Source: Methylomagnum ishizawai
GTDB taxonomy: Bacteria > Pseudomonadota > Gammaproteobacteria > Methylococcales > Methylococcaceae
Reading direction: 5' to 3'
DNA length: 64,000 nucleotides
Assembly: GCF_019670005.1 (NCBI RefSeq)
Contig: NZ_AP019783.1
Coordinates: forward strand, 1,818,501 to 1,882,500
Below the pieces are notes generated by a model. That model saw only the letters and a list, made by a program, of their open reading frames with translations, did not search any database and had not been told where the DNA came from. Below, piece by piece: positions 17,037 through 26,292 of this stretch. The position numbers and the translations under genes were made by a program. The first letter of the stretch is position 1. Each line of letters begins with the position of its first letter.

Positions 17037-17240
17037 TTAACGGCAGGTGATTAAGAAATGCACGGCTTGCCGAATATCCTCGTCCATTAACTCTGGATAT
17101 TCGGCTTTCAGTTCTTCGCGATCGGGATACAAAGCGACCGCTTCGACCACCCTTTTCACGGTGAGCCGCATTCCCCGGATGCAAGCTTGGCCGTTCATGA
17201 CTTCGGGGTTGATCGTGATACGGTCGAATCTTGTATTCAT
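17037..17240 (-). CDS. DUF433 antitoxin-like protein
   Basis: A 67-residue DUF433 protein: RITINPEVMNGQACIRGMRL at the start, then a helical part ending DEDIRQAVHFLI. DUF433 proteins often act as antitoxins with a DUF5615 PIN-like partner just downstream. No such partner is visible here; the next gene is an unrelated membrane protein, so this copy is an orphan. AGGAG precedes the ATG, and it begins 24 bases after the metG stop. Confidence 0.82.
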   Translation of the reverse strand: MNTRFDRITINPEVMNGQACIRGMRLTVKRVVEAVALYPDREELKAEYPELMDEDIRQAVHFLITCR

Positions 17241-17263
17241 AGGGAATGCTCCTGTGGGTCCGA

Positions 17264-19384
17264 TTACTTGATCCTCATGCCCGGCTGCGCCCCTTCGTCC
17301 GGGAACAGCACGAACGGCCCGCCGCGCTCGTCGCTGGCGGCCAAGACCATCCCTTCCGATAGGCCGAATTTCATCTTGCGCGGGGCCAGGTTGGCGACCA
17401 TCACCGTCAGCTTGCCTTCCAACTGCGCCGGGTCGTAGGCCGCTTTGATCCCGGCGAATACGGTGCGCGGCTGTTCCTCGCCGATGTCCAGGGTTAACTT
17501 CAACAGCTTCTCGGCCTTCTCGACATGCTCGGCCTTGGCGATCCGGGCGATACGCAGGTCGATCTTGGCGAAATCCTCAATCGAAATCGTGTCGGCGATG
17601 GGTTGGATCGTGTGTTGCTGGTGCTGGGCGTGGCGCTGTTCGGACTGCGGGGCCGGTTCGGTGGCTTGCAGGTTGGGTTTGTTGGCTGCCACGAGCGCCT
17701 CGATTTGCTTGGGGTCGATGCGGGTCATCAGGTGTTGGTAAGGTTGAATTTTGCTGATTGGAAGATTGGATAATTCTTGCCAACTAAAACCACGGTTGAA
17801 TTCCAGTTTCCAGTTGAAAAGCGCTTCTACACGTTCAGCGACGCCAGGTAGAACAGGTTTTAACAAAATTGTGAGACGGGCAAATGCTCTTAAGGCGGCG
17901 CTACACACAATATGCAACTTATCGCTTAGATCGCTGTTCTTGGCTATTTCCCAGGGCTTGTTTTCATCAACGTACCGATTTACCGAATCCGCCAAAGTCA
18001 TAATTTCCCTGATAGCTCTGCCATATTCCCTATCTTCGTAAAACCGTTCTATCAAATCCAGCTTTTCTATGAAAGCTTGCTCTAAACTCCATTCTTCGAT
18101 CGATTCTGGGCCAGCGGCTGGCATTAGTTGACCGTCGAAGCGTTTAGATATAAAGCCCGCGCACCGGCTGGCGATATTCACATACTTCCCGACCAAATCC
18201 GAATTCACCCGCGCCGCGAAATCCTCCAGATTCAGGTCGATATCCTCCATGCTCCCATTCAGTTTGCAGGCGTAATAATACCGCAGCCATTCCGGGTTCA
18301 AGCCCTGCTGCAAATAGCTCTCGGCGGTGATGAAGGTTCCCCGCGACTTCGACATCTTCTCGCCATTCACGGTCAGGAAGCCATGCGCGAAAATCTGGGT
18401 CGGCGTGCGGAAATCGGAATATTTCAGCATGGCCGGCCAGAACAAGGCGTGGAAATAAAGAATATCCTTGCCGATGAAATGATAAAGCTCGGCGCTGGAA
18501 TCCTTGTTCCAGTAATCACCAAAATTCAGCCCCAGCCGGTCGCACAGGTTCTGGAAACTGCCCATATAGCCAATCGGCGCGTCCAGCCAGACATAGAAGA
18601 ACTTGCCCGGCGCGTCGGGAATCTCGAAACCGAAATATGGCGCGTCGCGGGAAATATCCCAGTCGTTCAGCCCGGCCTCGAACCATTCCGCCATCTTATT
18701 GGCGGCCTCGTCCTGCAAAGTCCCGCTGCGGGTCCAGTTTTGCAGGAATTCCCCGCACTTCCCCAGCTTGAAGAAATAATGCACCGATTCCTTCCGCACC
18801 GGCGCGGCCCCCGACACGGCGGAATAGGGATTCAGCAAATCGGTGGGGGCATAGGTCGCGCCGCAGGCTTCGCAGGAATCGCCGTACTGATCCTTGGCAT
18901 GGCAGCGTGGACATTCGCCCTTGATGAAGCGATCCGGCAGAAACATCGCCTTCACCGGGTCGTAATACTGCTCGATGGCGCGGGATTCGATCAGGCCGTT
19001 GCGTTTCAGCGTCGCATAGATCGTTTCAGCGAAACGCCGGGTTTCCTCGGAATGGGTCGAGTAATAGTTGTCGAATTCGACCAGGAAGCCGTCGAAATCC
19101 CGCTGGTGCTGGCCGTGGACCCGGTCGATGAGTGCCTCCGGGCTGATGCCTTCCTTCTCGGCCCGCAGCATGATCGGCGTGCCGTGGGTGTCGTCGGCGC
19201 AGATATAAGATATCTGGTGGCCCTCGCTCGCGGGATAACGCATCTTCTGGAAGCGCACCCAGATGTCGGTTTGGATGTACTCCACCAAATGACCCAAATG
19301 GATGGGACCATTGGCATAGGGCAGGGCGCTGGTGACGAGGATTTGGCGTGGCTGGTTCATCGGCTTCATCGAGGTTCGCTGCAT
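17264..19384 (-). CDS. metG: methionyl-tRNA synthetase
   Basis: A 706-residue class I synthetase. Visible are the HIGH-like motif in [13 protein letters not shown], a four-cysteine zinc knuckle ([19 protein letters not shown]), the KMSKSRG loop and a C-terminal tRNA-binding domain ([19 protein letters not shown]). It charges tRNA-Met in the cytoplasm. In-frame ATGs at 19369 and 19360 are alternative starts; 19360 gives the family-like [15 protein letters not shown]. Bases 17761-18120, coding the anticodon-binding helical region, are about 44% GC, far below the rest of the gene. Confidence 0.95.
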   Translation of the reverse strand: MQRTSMKPMNQPRQILVTSALPYANGPIHLGHLVEYIQTDIWVRFQKMRYPASEGHQISYICADDTHGTPIMLRAEKEGISPEALIDRVHGQHQRDFDGFLVEFDNYYSTHSEETRRFAETIYATLKRNGLIESRAIEQYYDPVKAMFLPDRFIKGECPRCHAKDQYGDSCEACGATYAPTDLLNPYSAVSGAAPVRKESVHYFFKLGKCGEFLQNWTRSGTLQDEAANKMAEWFEAGLNDWDISRDAPYFGFEIPDAPGKFFYVWLDAPIGYMGSFQNLCDRLGLNFGDYWNKDSSAELYHFIGKDILYFHALFWPAMLKYSDFRTPTQIFAHGFLTVNGEKMSKSRGTFITAESYLQQGLNPEWLRYYYACKLNGSMEDIDLNLEDFAARVNSDLVGKYVNIASRCAGFISKRFDGQLMPAAGPESIEEWSLEQAFIEKLDLIERFYEDREYGRAIREIMTLADSVNRYVDENKPWEIAKNSDLSDKLHIVCSAALRAFARLTILLKPVLPGVAERVEALFNWKLEFNRGFSWQELSNLPISKIQPYQHLMTRIDPKQIEALVAANKPNLQATEPAPQSEQRHAQHQQHTIQPIADTISIEDFAKIDLRIARIAKAEHVEKAEKLLKLTLDIGEEQPRTVFAGIKAAYDPAQLEGKLTVMVANLAPRKMKFGLSEGMVLAASDERGGPFVLFPDEGAQPGMRIK

Positions 19385-19489
19385 GAAAATGGCGGCGATT
19401 ATCCCACAATCGCGGATGCGGTTCCGGCTTGGCTAGGGGCGGCCTCTGCGTGTATAAGCTTCCCCAATTCACTTGGAAGGAGAATCCCC

Positions 19490-19909
19490 ATGCTCGACGT
19501 ACTGTTGTCGGGAAAATTATCCCGCGATCCCCTGGTCCGCGTCGGACCTTCCGGCAGGCCGTTCACCACCGCGCAAATCAGGGTGCCGGTCGAGGGCGAT
19601 GAAACCCTCTGGGTGTCCACCATCGCCTTCGGCGAGGTCGGCGAACGCCTGGGCCGCCTCAAGGCCGGCGACGCGGTCAGCCTTGCGGGTTCGGCCAAGC
19701 TGTCGTCCTGGGAAAAGGACGGCGAACTCCGCCACGGCCTCAGCGTGACCGCCTCCGGCATCCTCTCGATCCACGAAACCCGCGAGGTCCGCGAAACCCG
19801 CAAGCGGCGCGAACCCAAGGAATCGCCCGGCCGGGCCGCGCCCGCCGAGCCGCCGCCGGGCCGGGAAACCGGCGGGGAGGTCGAGTTCGACGACGAGATT
19901 CCGTTTTGA
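19490..19909 (+). CDS. single-stranded DNA-binding protein, SSB-like
   Basis: A 139-residue OB-fold protein. The N-terminal about 100 residues form the fold (MLDVLLSGKLSRDPLVRVG, then FTTAQIRVPVEGDETLWVS), followed by a charged linker and the acidic tail DDEIPF, the signature that docks SSB partners. It is somewhat divergent and may be a second SSB beside the main one. GGAAGGAG lies just before the ATG. It is divergent from metG. Confidence 0.8.
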   Translation: MLDVLLSGKLSRDPLVRVGPSGRPFTTAQIRVPVEGDETLWVSTIAFGEVGERLGRLKAGDAVSLAGSAKLSSWEKDGELRHGLSVTASGILSIHETREVRETRKRREPKESPGRAAPAEPPPGRETGGEVEFDDEIPF

Positions 19910-19920
19910 CGGGCCGGATC

Positions 19921-20268
19921 ATGGCAATGAAGCTGAAACCCGCCGCGCTGTTGGCCATCCTTCCGCTGTTGGCCGCCTGCGTCGCCACGCCCAGCCAATA
20001 CGCCCGCGATGTCGGGGTGAATCCGGCCACGGATTGCCGGGTTTTCCCCATCACCCAACATATGTGGCGCGATGCCTATCCGGGCTTACTGAACGCCCAG
20101 GTCGATCCCGACTGGATGTACCCGGTCTACGCCGGGCTGGGCACCACGACCTGGCTGGTCGCGACGCCCTTCCTGCCGCTGGTGGACCTGTTGGTGGCCC
20201 CGTTGTGGATGGGGCAGGGCTGCACCTGGGACAACACCTGGCAAGATATCCAGAAAGTCCCCGGCTGA
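19921..20268 (+). CDS. small lipoprotein
   Basis: A 115-residue predicted lipoprotein: signal segment AALLAILPLLAAC with a lipobox (LAAC), giving a lipidated cysteine at about residue 20. The mature part has hydrophobic stretches (LGTTTWLVATPFLPLVDLLV) and ends near MGQGCTWDNTWQD. It starts 11 bases after the SSB-like gene; ATG at 19921 or 19927 are both possible. I do not recognise the family. Confidence 0.65.
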   Translation: MAMKLKPAALLAILPLLAACVATPSQYARDVGVNPATDCRVFPITQHMWRDAYPGLLNAQVDPDWMYPVYAGLGTTTWLVATPFLPLVDLLVAPLWMGQGCTWDNTWQDIQKVPG

Positions 20269-20703
20269 ACCGGGAAGCAGGCGGTGTCGGTTTTCCTACA
20301 AACCTTGCCCCATTATGGGGAAGGGCCGCTCTAGGGTTTGTACCGTATAGCGCCCGGTTGGAAGGCAAACCAAGATAAATCAAGGTCTTGCGCCCTATTT
20401 GCGAAGGGCCGGCCAGCCGGGTCCCGCCTTTGGCCCGGAAACTGCTGCTATGGTTGTCGATGACATCCCGTAATTCCGACGAACCCTCCCCGGCGCTCCC
20501 CCCTTAGCGCGGAAAATCGCCCGGACCGTGCCTGTCATGCCTCGCCGGGCCGATCCGGCGAAGCTCCCAGCCTTGCGGAGCCAAACGGCGCGATTGAGCG
20601 CTGGGTTTCGCCGGGTTCCCTGACCGCAATCAATGCCGCCCATCGGGCCATTCCGGGCCTAGAACCCGATGAATCATCCCGCGATGGGGGCTGGAGTTCT
20701 ACC
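20269..20703. other. non-coding stretch with a nested hairpin
   Basis: No gene seen. A nested hairpin lies at 20297-20342: outer stem TACAAACC with GGTTTGTA, inner stem CCCCAT with ATGGGG at 20308-20320. There is no clear T-tract, so it may be a terminator-like or structured 3' region of the lipoprotein gene. The rest (20350-20690) shows nothing I can assign. Confidence 0.4.
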
Positions 20704-21006
20704 GTGGACGCTTTACTGTTGATCCTGTTCGCATTGTTGCACGTCGCCGATGGCATCGTGACTTATTTTGGGCTGAGTTGGTTCGGATTGGAGGAAGTGA
20801 ACCCGGTACTCAATTACTGCGCCGGTTATTTCGGCCTGGCCTGTTCCATCACCGCGCTGAAACTGGTGGCCCTGGGCTTCATCGCCTTCGTGTTCGCCGG
20901 GAGGCGCAGGATCAAGAGCCGCTGGATGACCGCCACCCTGGCTTCCGCCGTGACCTTCTATGGCTGGGTGGTCACCAACAACGTGATGCTGGTGATCGAC
21001 GCCTGA
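20704..21006 (+). CDS. DUF5658 family small membrane protein
   Basis: A 100-residue inner-membrane protein with three hydrophobic segments (LLILFALLHVADGIVTYFGL, then ITALKLVALGFIAFVFAG and ATLASAVTFYGWVVTNNVM), matching DUF5658. The DGIVTYFGL...LEEVNPVL motif is typical. Function is unknown. GTG at 20704 is the start, supported by GGAG 7 bases upstream. It stands alone. Confidence 0.7.
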   Translation: MDALLLILFALLHVADGIVTYFGLSWFGLEEVNPVLNYCAGYFGLACSITALKLVALGFIAFVFAGRRRIKSRWMTATLASAVTFYGWVVTNNVMLVIDA

Positions 21007-21166
21007 TCCCGCAGTTTGTCCGCCGTCCCTGCCCATTCCCGGCGCGGGGACGCCCTGTTTCCCCCGCCACGCCCATTCCCGTCCCCTTGGATTCCCCCCC
21101 CGGCGCAAGCCGCCGCCCCAATTGTGTAGAATGGCGCTTGGTTATTTGCATTGCCCGGAGAGTCCC

Positions 21167-22255
21167 ATGTCCTTCACGCAAGCCGATGTCGAAAGCAGTC
21201 TGAAAACCTGGATCGATCCCCATCTCGGCAAAGACCTGGTCGGTGCCAGGATGGCGAAAAAAATCGAGGTGGAGGGCGGCAAGGTCCGCATCCGGGTGGC
21301 TTTGGGCTATCCCGCCGCCAGCTTCCACGGGGCGCTCCAGGCCGCGTTGGCGGCCAAGGTCCAGGCCGATACCGGGGCGGCGGCGGTCGAGGTCGAGGTC
21401 GCCACCGAGATCGTGTCCCATGCCGTGCAGAAGAATTTGAAGCCCATGCCCGGCGTCAAGAACATCATCGCCGTGGCCTCGGGCAAGGGCGGGGTCGGCA
21501 AATCGACCACCACCGCGAATCTGGCGCTGGCCCTCGCCGCCGAGGGGGCGCGGGTCGGCATCCTCGACGCCGATATTTATGGGCCGAGCCAGCCCCTAAT
21601 GCTGGGCCTGTCGGGGATGCCCGAGGTGGAGGATGGGAAACGGATGATTCCCAAGATGGCCTATGGGGTGCAATCGATTTCCATCGGCTATCTGGTCGGC
21701 GAGGACCAGCCCATGATCTGGCGCGGCCCGATGGTGACGGGCGCCTTGCAGCAAATGCTGAAGGACACCAAGTGGGACGATCTCGATTATCTCTTGATCG
21801 ACCTGCCGCCCGGCACCGGCGATATCCAATTGACCCTGGCCCAGCAGATTCCGGTGTCGGGCGCGGTCATCGTCACCACGCCGCAGGATATCGCCCTGCT
21901 GGACGCCCAACGCGGCCTCAGGATGTTCGAGCAGGTCGGGGTGCCGGTGCTGGGCTTGGTGGAGAATATGAGCATCCATATCTGCTCCAACTGCGGCCAT
22001 GCCGAACCCATCTTCGGCGAGGGCGGCGGGGCCAGGATGGCGGAGAAATACGGCACCGAACTCCTGGGCGCCTTGCCCTTGGATATGGCGATCCGGCTCG
22101 CCGCCGACAGCGGCCAGCCCACCGTGGTGGCCGACCCCGAAGGCCAGCCCGCCCAAATCTACAAGTCCATCGCCCGCAAGCTGGCGGCGCGCTTGGCGCT
22201 CAAGGCCAAGGATTACAGCGCCCGCTTCCCCACCATCCAGGTGGTGAACGACTGA
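21167..22255 (+). CDS. apbC: iron-sulfur cluster carrier ApbC/Mrp
   Basis: A 362-residue P-loop ATPase of the Mrp/NBP35 family that carries and transfers Fe-S clusters. It has the N-terminal MIP18-like region (residues about 1-80), the deviant Walker [12 protein letters not shown], Walker [14 protein letters not shown] and the cluster-binding CxxC in [13 protein letters not shown] at 21167 has GGAGAG upstream. It overlaps dcd by one base (TGATG), so the two are co-translated. Confidence 0.94.
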   Translation: MSFTQADVESSLKTWIDPHLGKDLVGARMAKKIEVEGGKVRIRVALGYPAASFHGALQAALAAKVQADTGAAAVEVEVATEIVSHAVQKNLKPMPGVKNIIAVASGKGGVGKSTTTANLALALAAEGARVGILDADIYGPSQPLMLGLSGMPEVEDGKRMIPKMAYGVQSISIGYLVGEDQPMIWRGPMVTGALQQMLKDTKWDDLDYLLIDLPPGTGDIQLTLAQQIPVSGAVIVTTPQDIALLDAQRGLRMFEQVGVPVLGLVENMSIHICSNCGHAEPIFGEGGGARMAEKYGTELLGALPLDMAIRLAADSGQPTVVADPEGQPAQIYKSIARKLAARLALKAKDYSARFPTIQVVND

Positions 22256-22821
22256 TGGGCATCAAATCCGACCGTTGGATCCGTCGCATGGCGGAGGAAC
22301 ACGGCATGATCGCGCCGTTCGAGCCGGGGCAAGTGCGGAAAATCGACGGCAAGCGGGTGATTTCCTACGGCACCTCCAGCTATGGCTACGATGTGCGCTG
22401 TTCCAACGAATTCAAGATCTTCACCAATATCAACTCGGTGATCGTCGATCCCAAGGATTTCGATGAAAACAGCTTCGTCGATGTCCGGCAGGACGTGTGC
22501 ATCATCCCGCCCAATTCCTTCGCCCTGGCGCGGACGGTGGAGTATTTCAGGATACCGCGGGATGTGCTGGTGATTTGCTTGGGCAAGTCCACCTATGCCC
22601 GCTGCGGGATCATCGTCAACGTGACGCCGCTGGAACCCGAATGGGATGGCCATGTCACCTTGGAATTCTCCAACACCACGCCGCTGCCCGCCAAAATCTA
22701 CGCCCACGAAGGCGTGGCCCAGATGCTGTTCATCGGGGCCGACGAGGTCTGCGAAACCTCGTACAAGGACCGCGGCGGCAAATATCAAGGCCAGACCGGC
22801 GTGACCCTGCCCAAAGCCTGA
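22255..22821 (+). CDS. dcd: dCTP deaminase
   Basis: A 188-residue trimeric enzyme that deaminates dCTP to dUTP for thymidylate synthesis. The conserved core [20 protein letters not shown] contains the catalytic Glu in [21 protein letters not shown] is another signature. Length matches E. coli Dcd. Its start overlaps the apbC stop. Confidence 0.95.
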   Translation: MGIKSDRWIRRMAEEHGMIAPFEPGQVRKIDGKRVISYGTSSYGYDVRCSNEFKIFTNINSVIVDPKDFDENSFVDVRQDVCIIPPNSFALARTVEYFRIPRDVLVICLGKSTYARCGIIVNVTPLEPEWDGHVTLEFSNTTPLPAKIYAHEGVAQMLFIGADEVCETSYKDRGGKYQGQTGVTLPKA

Positions 22822-22874
22822 GCCGCCATCCGTCCCGATCCTTCCCATCCACTTTTTTCCTACATGATCATCCC

Positions 22875-23198
22875 ATGCAGCAAATCACCGCCCCCGCCCT
22901 CCGCGAGCGCCTCGACGACGCCAGCCAAGCCGCCCCGCTCCTGCTCGATGTGCGCGAACCCCACGAGTACGCCTTTTGCCATATCGAAGGTAGCCTCAAC
23001 ATCCCGATGAACACCGTCCCCGCCCGCATCGGCGAACTCGACCCCGACCGCGAAATCGTGGTGATTTGCCACCACGGGATGCGTAGCGCCAGCATCGCGG
23101 GTTTCCTGGGTAGCCGCGATTTCCAGAAGGTGTTCAACCTGAGCGGCGGCGTGGAAGCCTGGGCCGTGCTGGTCGATCCGGCCATGCCGAGGTACTGA
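22875..23198 (+). CDS. rhodanese-like sulfurtransferase
   Basis: A 107-residue single rhodanese domain. It has the [19 protein letters not shown] motif and the active-site loop [12 protein letters not shown] with catalytic cysteine. Such proteins move sulfane sulfur in the cytoplasm. The start lies 53 bases after dcd; it is followed by dtd only 2 bases later, so they are in one operon. The substrate is unknown. Confidence 0.88.
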   Translation: MQQITAPALRERLDDASQAAPLLLDVREPHEYAFCHIEGSLNIPMNTVPARIGELDPDREIVVICHHGMRSASIAGFLGSRDFQKVFNLSGGVEAWAVLVDPAMPRY

Positions 23199-23200
23199 GG

Positions 23201-23659
23201 ATGCTGGCCGTGGTCCAGCGGGTGGCGCGGGCCGAGGTCAGGGTCGATGGGGAGAGCGTCGGCAGGATCGGGCCGGGCCTGTTGGCCCTGGTCGCGGTGG
23301 AGCGCGGCGACACCGAGGCCCAGGCCGAGCGTCTGGCCGGGCGGCTGCTGGGCTACCGCATGTTCGCCGATGCCGGGGACAAGATGAACCTCAGCGTCAT
23401 GGATACCGGCGGCGGGGTGCTGCTGGTGTCGCAATTCACCTTGGCCGCCGACACCCGCAAGGGGATGCGTCCTAGTTTTACGCCCGCCGCCGATCCCGAA
23501 ACCGGCAGGCGGCTATTCGATGAGTTGGTGGCGCGGGTGCGGGCCAGGCATGGTCCGGTCGAGACCGGGCGGTTCGGGGCCAATATGCAGGTGGAGTTGG
23601 TCAACGATGGGCCGGTGACGTTCAGTTTGCGGGTGGCACCGCCGGAAGCGGAGCCGTAG
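23201..23659 (+). CDS. dtd: D-aminoacyl-tRNA deacylase
   Basis: A 152-residue Dtd enzyme that removes D-amino acids and glycine mischarged on tRNA. Visible signatures are the start [18 protein letters not shown], the [17 protein letters not shown] loop and the C-terminal [15 protein letters not shown]. The start codon follows the rhodanese stop by 2 bases with a GAGG sequence overlapping it. The 3' end overlaps the convergent DUF3617 gene by 38 bases. Confidence 0.94.
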   Translation: MLAVVQRVARAEVRVDGESVGRIGPGLLALVAVERGDTEAQAERLAGRLLGYRMFADAGDKMNLSVMDTGGGVLLVSQFTLAADTRKGMRPSFTPAADPETGRRLFDELVARVRARHGPVETGRFGANMQVELVNDGPVTFSLRVAPPEAEP

Positions 23660-24107
23660 CCGGGGCGTTGCCGCCCGTGCATTCCCCCAGGTAGACCGCG
23701 TGGAATTGGTTGCCCATGTCGGTTTTTTCCTGCTCGCCGAAATTCACGTCCAGCGCCCCGTCGATCCGGGTCGCGCTGAAATCCAGCTCGCCATGGCCTT
23801 TGAGGCCCAAGTCCCCGGCGCAAGCCACGTCGAACGAGAGATGCCCTGCCGAGTATGTCCGGTTCCCGAAATCGCAGCCCGAGACGCCGGGTCCGCCGCT
23901 GCCGGTGAGCAGGCGTTCCGGGTGGTCGGCGTCGTCCTGGCTCAGGCATTGGGTCAGCTCGAAGGGCTGGGGTTGCCAGCCGGGGGTGGCGGCGACGCGG
24001 GATTCCAGGGTGATTTTCCAAAGGCCCGGGCGGATGTCTTCGGCCTGGGCCGGGGCGCAGAGGGCCAGGAGCAGGGCGGGGAGGATGGGGGTTTTCAGGC
24101 TTTTCAT
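23622..24107 (-). CDS. DUF3617 periplasmic protein
   Basis: A 161-residue exported protein: signal peptide ([15 protein letters not shown]) followed by the DUF3617 pattern [14 protein letters not shown] and cysteines ([19 protein letters not shown]) that may form disulfides. DUF3617 proteins are small secreted proteins of unknown role. ATG at 24107 was chosen because it starts the signal peptide; there is no strong ribosome binding site. The C-terminal 12 codons overlap dtd on the other strand. Confidence 0.8.
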   Translation of the reverse strand: MKSLKTPILPALLLALCAPAQAEDIRPGLWKITLESRVAATPGWQPQPFELTQCLSQDDADHPERLLTGSGGPGVSGCDFGNRTYSAGHLSFDVACAGDLGLKGHGELDFSATRIDGALDVNFGEQEKTDMGNQFHAVYLGECTGGNAPATAPLPAVPPAN

Positions 24108-24216
24108 AGGGAGGGCCAATGAGTGGAAGGTGCGGGGGCCGATAGCATAATACCCACCGCCATTATCTCCGTATCCGGCGATGCCGCCGTCCAGGCCATC
24201 CGTTGCTCCGCGGGTT

Positions 24217-25773
24217 TCAGAACGGGGCCAGCCGGATGCCCTTCCGCGCCCGCGTCGCCGCCACGTAATAGACATTGATCTCCTCCCTGAGCTTGGCCGG
24301 ATTGAATTCCTCCGCCATGTCCATTAGCTTCTCCAATTCCTTGCGGGTGGCGAAACCGTCCTCGCCCATCGCCACCCAATCGTATTCCTGGCCCTTGGCC
24401 TTGTGGGTGGTGGCGAACAACGCCGCCGCCTGGGGCTTGTCCACCAGCCGGGCCTTGATCTCGCGGTCGAACTCGTACAGCTTGGTGCCATAACGCCCCA
24501 CCAGATCGACCAGGGTGGCGAGCGCCGCGTTCTGGGTGTCCTTGGCGAAGCGCCTGACATCCTCGAAGTGGGCGAGCTTGCGGATCAAAGGGTCTTCGAT
24601 CTTCTGGCGCTTGCCCAGCTTCAGGTTCAGCAAGGACACCACCCGGCTGTTCATGAAGTTGTAGCCGCCGTAGCCCCCCTCGAAATACATCGATTTCGCG
24701 CCTTTCTCCAAGCGTTCCAGCGCCGCCTCGAACAGCGCCAGGTTGCTGCGGCAAATCACCGCCACCGATCGCTTGCGCGCCAGGTCGGGGCGCGGCTTGA
24801 AGTGGGTTTCGGCGGCGGTGCCGCGCATGTGCAGGCGGTGGGGTTCGCCCAGGATGCGGTAGGCGGCGTTGACCTGTTCGGCCAGGTGTTGGGCCAGTTT
24901 GTCGCCGAAGCGGAAGGTCTGGCTCAGGGGATGGCTTTGGCCGTCGATCCGTTCCAGGGAATTCACCGCGTGGCGGAAGGCGTAGATTTGCTGGAAGCCA
25001 TCGCCGACGAACACCCGCTGGGCGTGGTCCTGGCGCTGGATGATGCTGAGCATCACGCCGGAAGTGTCCTGGGCCTCGTCCACCAGGATGATATCGAAGG
25101 GCAGCTTGACCTTGGCGAACTGGAACAGCTTCAAATAGAAATCGTGCAGGGCCGGAATCCGCCGCTGCCGCATATCGGACAGGAGGCTCCGCACCACGGC
25201 CAGGAGTTCGCTCCCGCACATCGCCAGCAAGACCCGCACCGGGGCGGTGGGCGCGGTGGCCTCGCGGTAGGCGTCGAGCAGGCCGTCGTCGAGCTTCACC
25301 CAGGCGGCATTGAGGTAATAGTTGGTCAAGTCCTTGATGAGCCAGGCGTAGATCAGGGCGTCCTCGCCCTGGCGCTCGGCGGACGGCACGTATTGCTCCA
25401 ACAAGCGCCATTCGTTGAGTTCGCTTTCCAGCTGGTAGTTATGGCCTTGCACGTACTGATAGGCGAGGCCGTGGAGGGTCTTGACCGTCATGTGGGAAAG
25501 CCCGCGCCCGTGGGCCTTGAGCCGGACTTCGTCGGCCACGGCGCGGTTATAGGCCAGATAGAGGATGCGGCTGCGGGGCCGGGCGGCGGCGAATTCGAGG
25601 AGGGTGGTGGTCTTGCCGCTGCCGGCCACGGCGTTGACCTTGAGGATGGGGGCGTCCGCCGCGATCACGGCGGCTTGTTCTTCGGTCAGCGGCAAGGTTT
25701 GGGGACTCCGAACGGTGGAAAAGGGTAAGGATAGCGGTGTGGACCGGATGGAGCGCGGTGGCTTGGAGTCCAA
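24217..25773 (-). CDS. UvrD-like superfamily 1 DNA helicase
   Basis: A 518-residue helicase. Seen are Walker A (NAVAGSGKTTTLLEF), motif II (LVDEAQDTS), a glutamine-containing motif III (FVGDGFQQIYAFRHA), motif V-like TTHKAKGQEYDWV and motif VI (NVYYVAATRARKGIRL). It resembles F-box-helicase-like (FBH1) bacterial proteins more than the longer Rep/UvrD. Its first frame codon (TTG at 25773) lies inside a 13-bp palindrome, so the true start may be later (about 25695 before LPLTEEQ). It likely acts in recombination or replication repair. Confidence 0.85.
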   Translation of the reverse strand: MDSKPPRSIRSTPLSLPFSTVRSPQTLPLTEEQAAVIAADAPILKVNAVAGSGKTTTLLEFAAARPRSRILYLAYNRAVADEVRLKAHGRGLSHMTVKTLHGLAYQYVQGHNYQLESELNEWRLLEQYVPSAERQGEDALIYAWLIKDLTNYYLNAAWVKLDDGLLDAYREATAPTAPVRVLLAMCGSELLAVVRSLLSDMRQRRIPALHDFYLKLFQFAKVKLPFDIILVDEAQDTSGVMLSIIQRQDHAQRVFVGDGFQQIYAFRHAVNSLERIDGQSHPLSQTFRFGDKLAQHLAEQVNAAYRILGEPHRLHMRGTAAETHFKPRPDLARKRSVAVICRSNLALFEAALERLEKGAKSMYFEGGYGGYNFMNSRVVSLLNLKLGKRQKIEDPLIRKLAHFEDVRRFAKDTQNAALATLVDLVGRYGTKLYEFDREIKARLVDKPQAAALFATTHKAKGQEYDWVAMGEDGFATRKELEKLMDMAEEFNPAKLREEINVYYVAATRARKGIRLAPF

Positions 25774-25791
25774 AGCAAGCTTTGGACTCCA
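25764..25791. repeat. perfect 13-bp hairpin
   Basis: TGGAGTCCAAAGC, AA, GCTTTGGACTCCA. It lies between the transpeptidase stop and the helicase start and overlaps the first in-frame codon of the helicase. No T-tract; it could act on mRNA stability. Confidence 0.5.
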
Positions 25792-25794
25792 GGA

Positions 25795-26292
25795 TTATAC
25801 GGCCTCGATCAATACCCGCATTCCCACCGGCACCCGTCCGAACAAGTCCACGATATCGGCGTTTTTCATCCGCACGCAACCATGCGAGGCCGGAATCCCG
25901 CTCACGCCCCGGTCGGGGCTGCCGTGGATGTAGATATAGCGCCAAGTGGTGTCCACCGCGCCGTAGCGGTTGAAGCCGGGTTCGAGTCCGCCCAGCCAGA
26001 GGATGCGGGTCAATATCCAATCGCGGCCCGGACACTGGGTTTCCAGTTCGTCGCCGTAGATTTCGCCGGTGGGGCGGCGGGCCTTGAACACCGCGCCCAG
26101 GGGTTGGCCCGCGCCGATCTTGGCGCGGATGCGGTGCCAGCCGCGCGGGGTGCGTTCGCTGCCCTTTTGTTCGCCGGGGCCGTTCTTGGCGGTGGAGACG
26201 GGCCAGGTGTGGACCACGCGCCCGGCCTCGATCCAGTCCATGGCCTGGCGCGGGAGGCTGACGCGGAGGTAGGTCGCCGGGGTTTCGGTCAT
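25795..26292 (-). CDS. L,D-transpeptidase (YkuD) family protein
   Basis: A 165-residue YkuD-domain protein. The catalytic motif is IYIHGSPD followed by SHGCVRMKNADIVDLF, with the nucleophile cysteine. YkuD enzymes cross-link peptidoglycan or attach lipoproteins. No signal peptide is visible in this frame, which is unusual for a periplasmic enzyme. It overlaps rlmD by 4 bases (ATGA), so it is co-translated with it. Confidence 0.88.
   Translation of the reverse strand: MTETPATYLRVSLPRQAMDWIEAGRVVHTWPVSTAKNGPGEQKGSERTPRGWHRIRAKIGAGQPLGAVFKARRPTGEIYGDELETQCPGRDWILTRILWLGGLEPGFNRYGAVDTTWRYIYIHGSPDRGVSGIPASHGCVRMKNADIVDLFGRVPVGMRVLIEAV

Noticed and set aside
18128-19909. Long plus-strand frame over metG
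   Set aside because: Antisense to metG; only the final SSB-like part from 19490 is real.
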